Shown here: piece by piece, positions 60,292 through 64,000 of the stretch
How positions within the stretch are numbered: position 1 is the first letter of the stretch
Layout of the letters: every line of letters begins with the position of its first letter
From: Setaria digitata
Taxonomy: Eukaryota > Nematoda > Chromadorea > Rhabditida > Setariidae
Direction: 5' to 3'
NCBI GenBank assembly: GCA_003640385.1
Contig: RCAB01000013.1
Span: 363,187 to 427,186, forward strand
Length of the DNA: 64,000 nucleotides
Program-made: the position numbers and the translations under genes
Notes under the pieces: model-generated
Databases searched by the model: none
What the model saw: only the letters and a program-made list of their open reading frames with translations
Told to the model about the DNA's origin: nothing

Positions 60292-62040
60292 CTGTATATA
60301 ACTGAAAGAGAAGAAAAAAGGATAGCTTAGACAGGCTGGATTATTTATCTTGCAGCTACTACTACTGTAAGGGCAGAAATACTTTACGGTACATCAGACA
60401 CGACTTAGTAATTGTGAAAAGAAGTGGAAGGAATTCCGCACTGTTTCTCAATTCTGCAATGTTATTAACAAACTGATTGCTGCGATACTTCGAAATCCTC
60501 GTTACTTGAGAAGCTTGTTTCACTATCGCCTTCCTTCTCACATCTCTTCAGGATGCCACCATCTTCGCTTCCTGTATTTTGGCTGTTTCAGAAAGAATAA
60601 AGTTCATTACATAATAATAAGTCTTGAAGTTCGGCTAGTTGGAAATGAGACAATGCTGTGTGTGACACGCAGTTTACACGCACTACACTCCCCTCCGTCA
60701 CTCCCACAACAGCAGGAAGTAAAAGAAAAGGAAAATTTACCCTGAGCTTTGACGTTCGTCATTCCGCACTTCCCAGGTCGAAGTAACCGCCACGTATCGC
60801 CAGCGGTACAGACGACAACAGCTGATATCATTGGGAACTCGATCGATTCCATCCATTTGCCAGTCTCTGTGTGTGCGCTCGTCGAGTTACTTCTATTGAT
60901 TCGTCTTTGAAAATAACAACAAAACCAGCTCTCAAGCAATGATTTGTGCATCTCATCGTACAGTTCTGAGATTCTGATTCTCATCAACTTGATGAGTAGT
61001 TCCCTTTATCAGTAGCATTATAACTTAGTGTCTAGGTAAGAAGGAGCAGATAAACTAAGAATTGATAATCACATGTTTCGAAACTACTCGAGTGAATTCG
61101 AGCTTCTAGAAGGTTGCAAACTTTCTGGTTTCATTACGAAATGCATCGTGAACAAATCACTTACAGATAATCAATGTAAAAATGAGTTTCGAATTGAAAA
61201 AAAGTGATTGCCGAAGTTGCTGAAGTTTCCAAATACAAGAATAAAAGTGATAAATCAGAATACTAGATGTTTTGTAACTTTTTCTTGATGTATATGTGAT
61301 TGAACACTTTCTATTTTCGCTGAGTTGGTTGTGTTGAAAGTAATCAGTAGATTATCAGTGCTGCCATTATTAGCTGTCTTTGCTGTTAATTGTGTAAAAA
61401 TACGTAGAAAAAAGGAAGGGGAAAAAATCTTTTATTAAATTTCTTTTATCACCTTGAAATAAAACAGACTATAACACAAAAACAGAACAAATCAGCCGCT
61501 TCTTCAAAATCACTTTTTCTGGTCATTACTGACAAGCTAAAAAGAAACATGAGTGGTCAAAAGAAAGCTCTGTTTAGGATGAAAACCACTCACATATCAA
61601 TTAAGCAGTAAAACTTCGATTAAATTGCGACGAAGATCGTTCCTAGCCTATATCTCTCCACCATTTGAATAGCGAATTTAATCATTTCGATTACTGCAGT
61701 ACTTGAAAATCCGACGAATCCCTTGCTTGCATTTTTTGGTGGTTCCAAACTTCAGTTTTTTTTAAACTTTAGTTTGGAAGCACCAAAAAATGTTTTGGAC
61801 TCTATAGATAGAGAAACATTCACTAATCCCAATGAATTTATTAACCTGTAGCTTTTAGTCGTATTCTCAGTCATGTCAGATTAATGCCCTCCTTTACACT
61901 ACTGGTCCAATTTAAATTCACAGCAACAAACCCCGAAATCATTCTCGGGACTAACTTCCCAGCATCACTTTTTTAAAGCTATTCCGCGTTCAAAGCTATT
62001 TTATATTAAACGAATTTTTAACAGCATGCTAAGGCCAAAA
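60292..62040. other. Intergenic region upstream of the PDZ gene
   Basis: A less AT-rich part at about 60480-60980 contains a 126-codon minus-strand frame (60607-60987) with no family resemblance; it may be the promoter or 5' exon of the PDZ gene. The rest is AT-rich and holds the 3' UTR of the membrane-protein gene. Confidence 0.4.
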
Positions 62041-64000
62041 CTAATGAAGCACAATTATTGTGCTGTACGAAGGAGATATGTTATTTATAGTTGGTGTGTG
62101 TGTACAGCGATTGTATACATGTGTATCCACCTGTCGGGAGTAAGAAAAAAAAGCAAAGATGCAAATTGGTAATGTGACTGAAATCTTAAATGTAGCCTTT
62201 CTTTCGTGATTCATTGAGGGCTTCGGTTTCTCTTTAATTTACTTCAAGAAATTCCAATTACATTGTTTGTCATATCTGGAAGTGTTGCTAATCAATTTCA
62301 TTTCCACTGAACAAAATAATGCAAATAAGTGAAGTAGAAAACAGGTGTACCATTAAAAGAGAACAATAATTCAGATTGGAAACGTAATCATGCTGATAAT
62401 GAAGAACACGCAACCTGAGAATGTATGTCAACAACACATATATCAACAAACCCGAAGTATGAGCACAGAAATCCTAGTAATTTGTAAGAGTCACATGGAA
62501 TGCAAAATTTTACAAAGCAATAATGATAAAGTCATTTTTCTTTATGTATAACTATAAATGAAACAAAGAATACATTGATGGGAAATATTTCTGCCCACAA
62601 TATAAATAGCACGAAAAAAACCTGAAACCTAAACTACAATCGCAACAGGAAGATTTTGCTATTAAAGTAATGAAAAAAGTTCTTTTTGGTAAGTGGTAAA
62701 AGGAAAACCATCAAACGAAATTTCTGACAAGAAAAAATAGTAAATTAGTCGAAAGGAATTTTAAAAAGAAAAGGCAAACTGTAAAGAATGACTAATGGAT
62801 CAGATCAAAAATACACTTTATAAAATGCAAATTAAACAAGCTGAAAAAACACAAGACAAGAAAATTTCGCGGTCAAAATAATGAAAATTTGTCTTTGAAA
62901 AATGCTCTCAAACAAAAAGATTTTCACTGACAAACAATAAGTACAAAATTATGCATCTAATATAGTGATGAAAGGTTAGTTTGACTACAGTGGACAACTA
63001 GTAACGAAGAACTTAAATAATTGCTTACTCCAAATTAGTGGATAAGAGACGAGCAAAATAACTTCGCTCTTCGAAGCAAATTTGATGTAATTTTGGTAAT
63101 TAATCTCTACACACTTATAACAAAAATGATGCTAATTAATCGTAAGATTAATCATAATCAGAATGCACCACACTTTCATAAATGCTATTATGCACTGGTA
63201 ATGATTGGCAACTTTTGTTTACCTTATCTGAATTTTCATAAGTCGCATCACTGGTACCAGAATTTGTTAAGGAATCACTTTTTAAACTGCTCTTACTACC
63301 AATACCATTGCACTGAGGAACTGCACCAACAATGATTAAATTTCCATTCGTACTAAAAATATCTTATTTAAAACATTGACTGACTTGACTTCCGTCATCA
63401 CTTCTGAGACTGCACTGTGAGCAATCCACGATTCATTACTATCAAGAGAAGAAAGTTCCGATACTAATACACTCATAAATCAGTTTCTGGAATCATTTTC
63501 ATTTCGGCATAGATCAAGGTGCTAGTAGCAAAACTAATAGGAGAAATACAGACTGACTGCACCAAATTTATCTTCAAATATAACAGCAATCTTAGGAAGC
63601 GAAACATACTCAGATTTCATTACTTTCCAATTTGGTAGCTGAACAGAAGGTAATACTGTAGTCTTCTGTTTCTTCCGTGTTGATTCCACGTATCGATTTA
63701 GGGTCCACAAGAAGGCAGACATAATGATGGGACAAAGTGCGATGATGCAAATAAGCACAAGCAAATTGATTAGGGAGAATCCGTTCTCAGAAGGCTAAAA
63801 AGTATTTCAGTAAAGTGAAGAAATGACTGAAGTGGAACACTTTTATATATAATTATTACTTACTTCTTTGCTCGCACTCGTAGCTGTTTCACTTTTAACG
63901 CACCATGGAAAACGGTTAATATGCTTTTGGACCGTTAAGGATGCATCGAAGCATCTACCTGGTAGTTCCACGATCATTTGGCCTCGATTACTGCCATTTC
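62041..64000 (-). CDS. Type I membrane protein, 3' part (5' end outside window)
   Basis: Exons on the minus strand: beyond 64000-63864, 63794-63563, about 63463-63416, about 63320-63223, and 62130-62041 with the stop. The part seen starts with an extracellular segment containing two Cys (ELPGRCFDASLTVQKHINRF, then PWCVK), followed by a membrane span around LINLLVLICIIALCPIIMSAF, a basic stop-transfer stretch (STRKKQKTT) and a cytoplasmic tail of roughly 120 residues. The tail has tyrosines in SEYVSL, ATYENS and PSYSTI settings; the first fits the loose ITIM pattern (S/I/V/L-x-Y-x-x-I/V/L). Family unknown. The joining of the third and fourth exons is unsure: one choice would need a 32-base intron, so I prefer a donor at 63415 and acceptor at 63321. 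The long intron 63222-62131 carries no visible coding. Confidence 0.6.

Noticed and set aside
60607..60987. 126-codon minus-strand frame upstream of the PDZ gene
   Set aside because: No recognised motif; lies in a less AT-rich block where long frames arise by chance, and it cannot be joined in phase to the PDZ gene.
1..64000. tRNA, rRNA, spliced-leader RNA genes and CRISPR arrays
   Set aside because: I looked for tRNA T-loop and box motifs, the SL1 sequence and regular spaced repeats and saw none; a covariance search would be needed to exclude small RNA genes.

Overview
The window is eukaryotic nuclear DNA, AT-rich, with genes broken into short exons (about 50-250 nt) separated by GT...TTTCAG-type introns. 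Strong U-rich TTTCAG acceptors, an acceptor just before several start codons (as expected for spliced-leader trans-splicing) and the protein relatives found point to a nematode, most likely a spirurid/filarial (clade III) worm. The species is inference only. No bacterial, viral or organellar segment was recognised. All exon models below were read by eye from splice signals, reading phase and remembered family motifs; none was tested by alignment or RNA.

Layout. 0.55-5.5 kb (-): CCDC92-family coiled-coil gene, possibly running off the left edge. 8.8-11.3 kb (+): 26S proteasome lid subunit RPN12/PSMD8. 12.2-14.3 kb (-): unrecognised 294-residue helical protein. 16.0-18.5 kb (-): complete class I phosphatidylinositol transfer protein. 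20.3-20.7 kb (+): intronless Arg/Ser-rich basic protein. 23.4-26.4 kb (-): unrecognised 267-residue protein. 28.6-29.9 kb (+): TXNDC9/PhLP3. 31.0-32.3 kb (-): divergent Tob/BTG protein, a FOG-3 candidate. 35.3-42.7 kb (-): mevalonate kinase in 12 exons with a Gln/Ser/Ala-rich insertion and a large AT minisatellite in one intron. 44.6-55.0 kb: about 10 kb with no convincing gene. 55.0-57.7 kb (+): CK1/TTBK-like kinase. 58.3-60.3 kb (-): protein with a membrane segment, coiled coil and PDZ-like domain. 62.0-64.0 kb (-): 3' part of a type I membrane protein cut by the right edge.

The genes do not form one pathway. Most are housekeeping functions (protein degradation, chaperone cofactor, isoprenoid synthesis, lipid transfer). 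The kinase and the Tob/FOG-3-like gene belong to groups that in worms are often linked to the germline. Neighbouring genes are mainly divergent or convergent pairs. Short stretches of higher GC, some with CA repeats, lie between divergent starts and probably mark promoters and 5' exons. Points worth a second look are three GC-AG introns, a duplicated N-terminal exon in rpn-12, the insertion in mevalonate kinase, and a direct repeat around a single N that looks like an assembly join.
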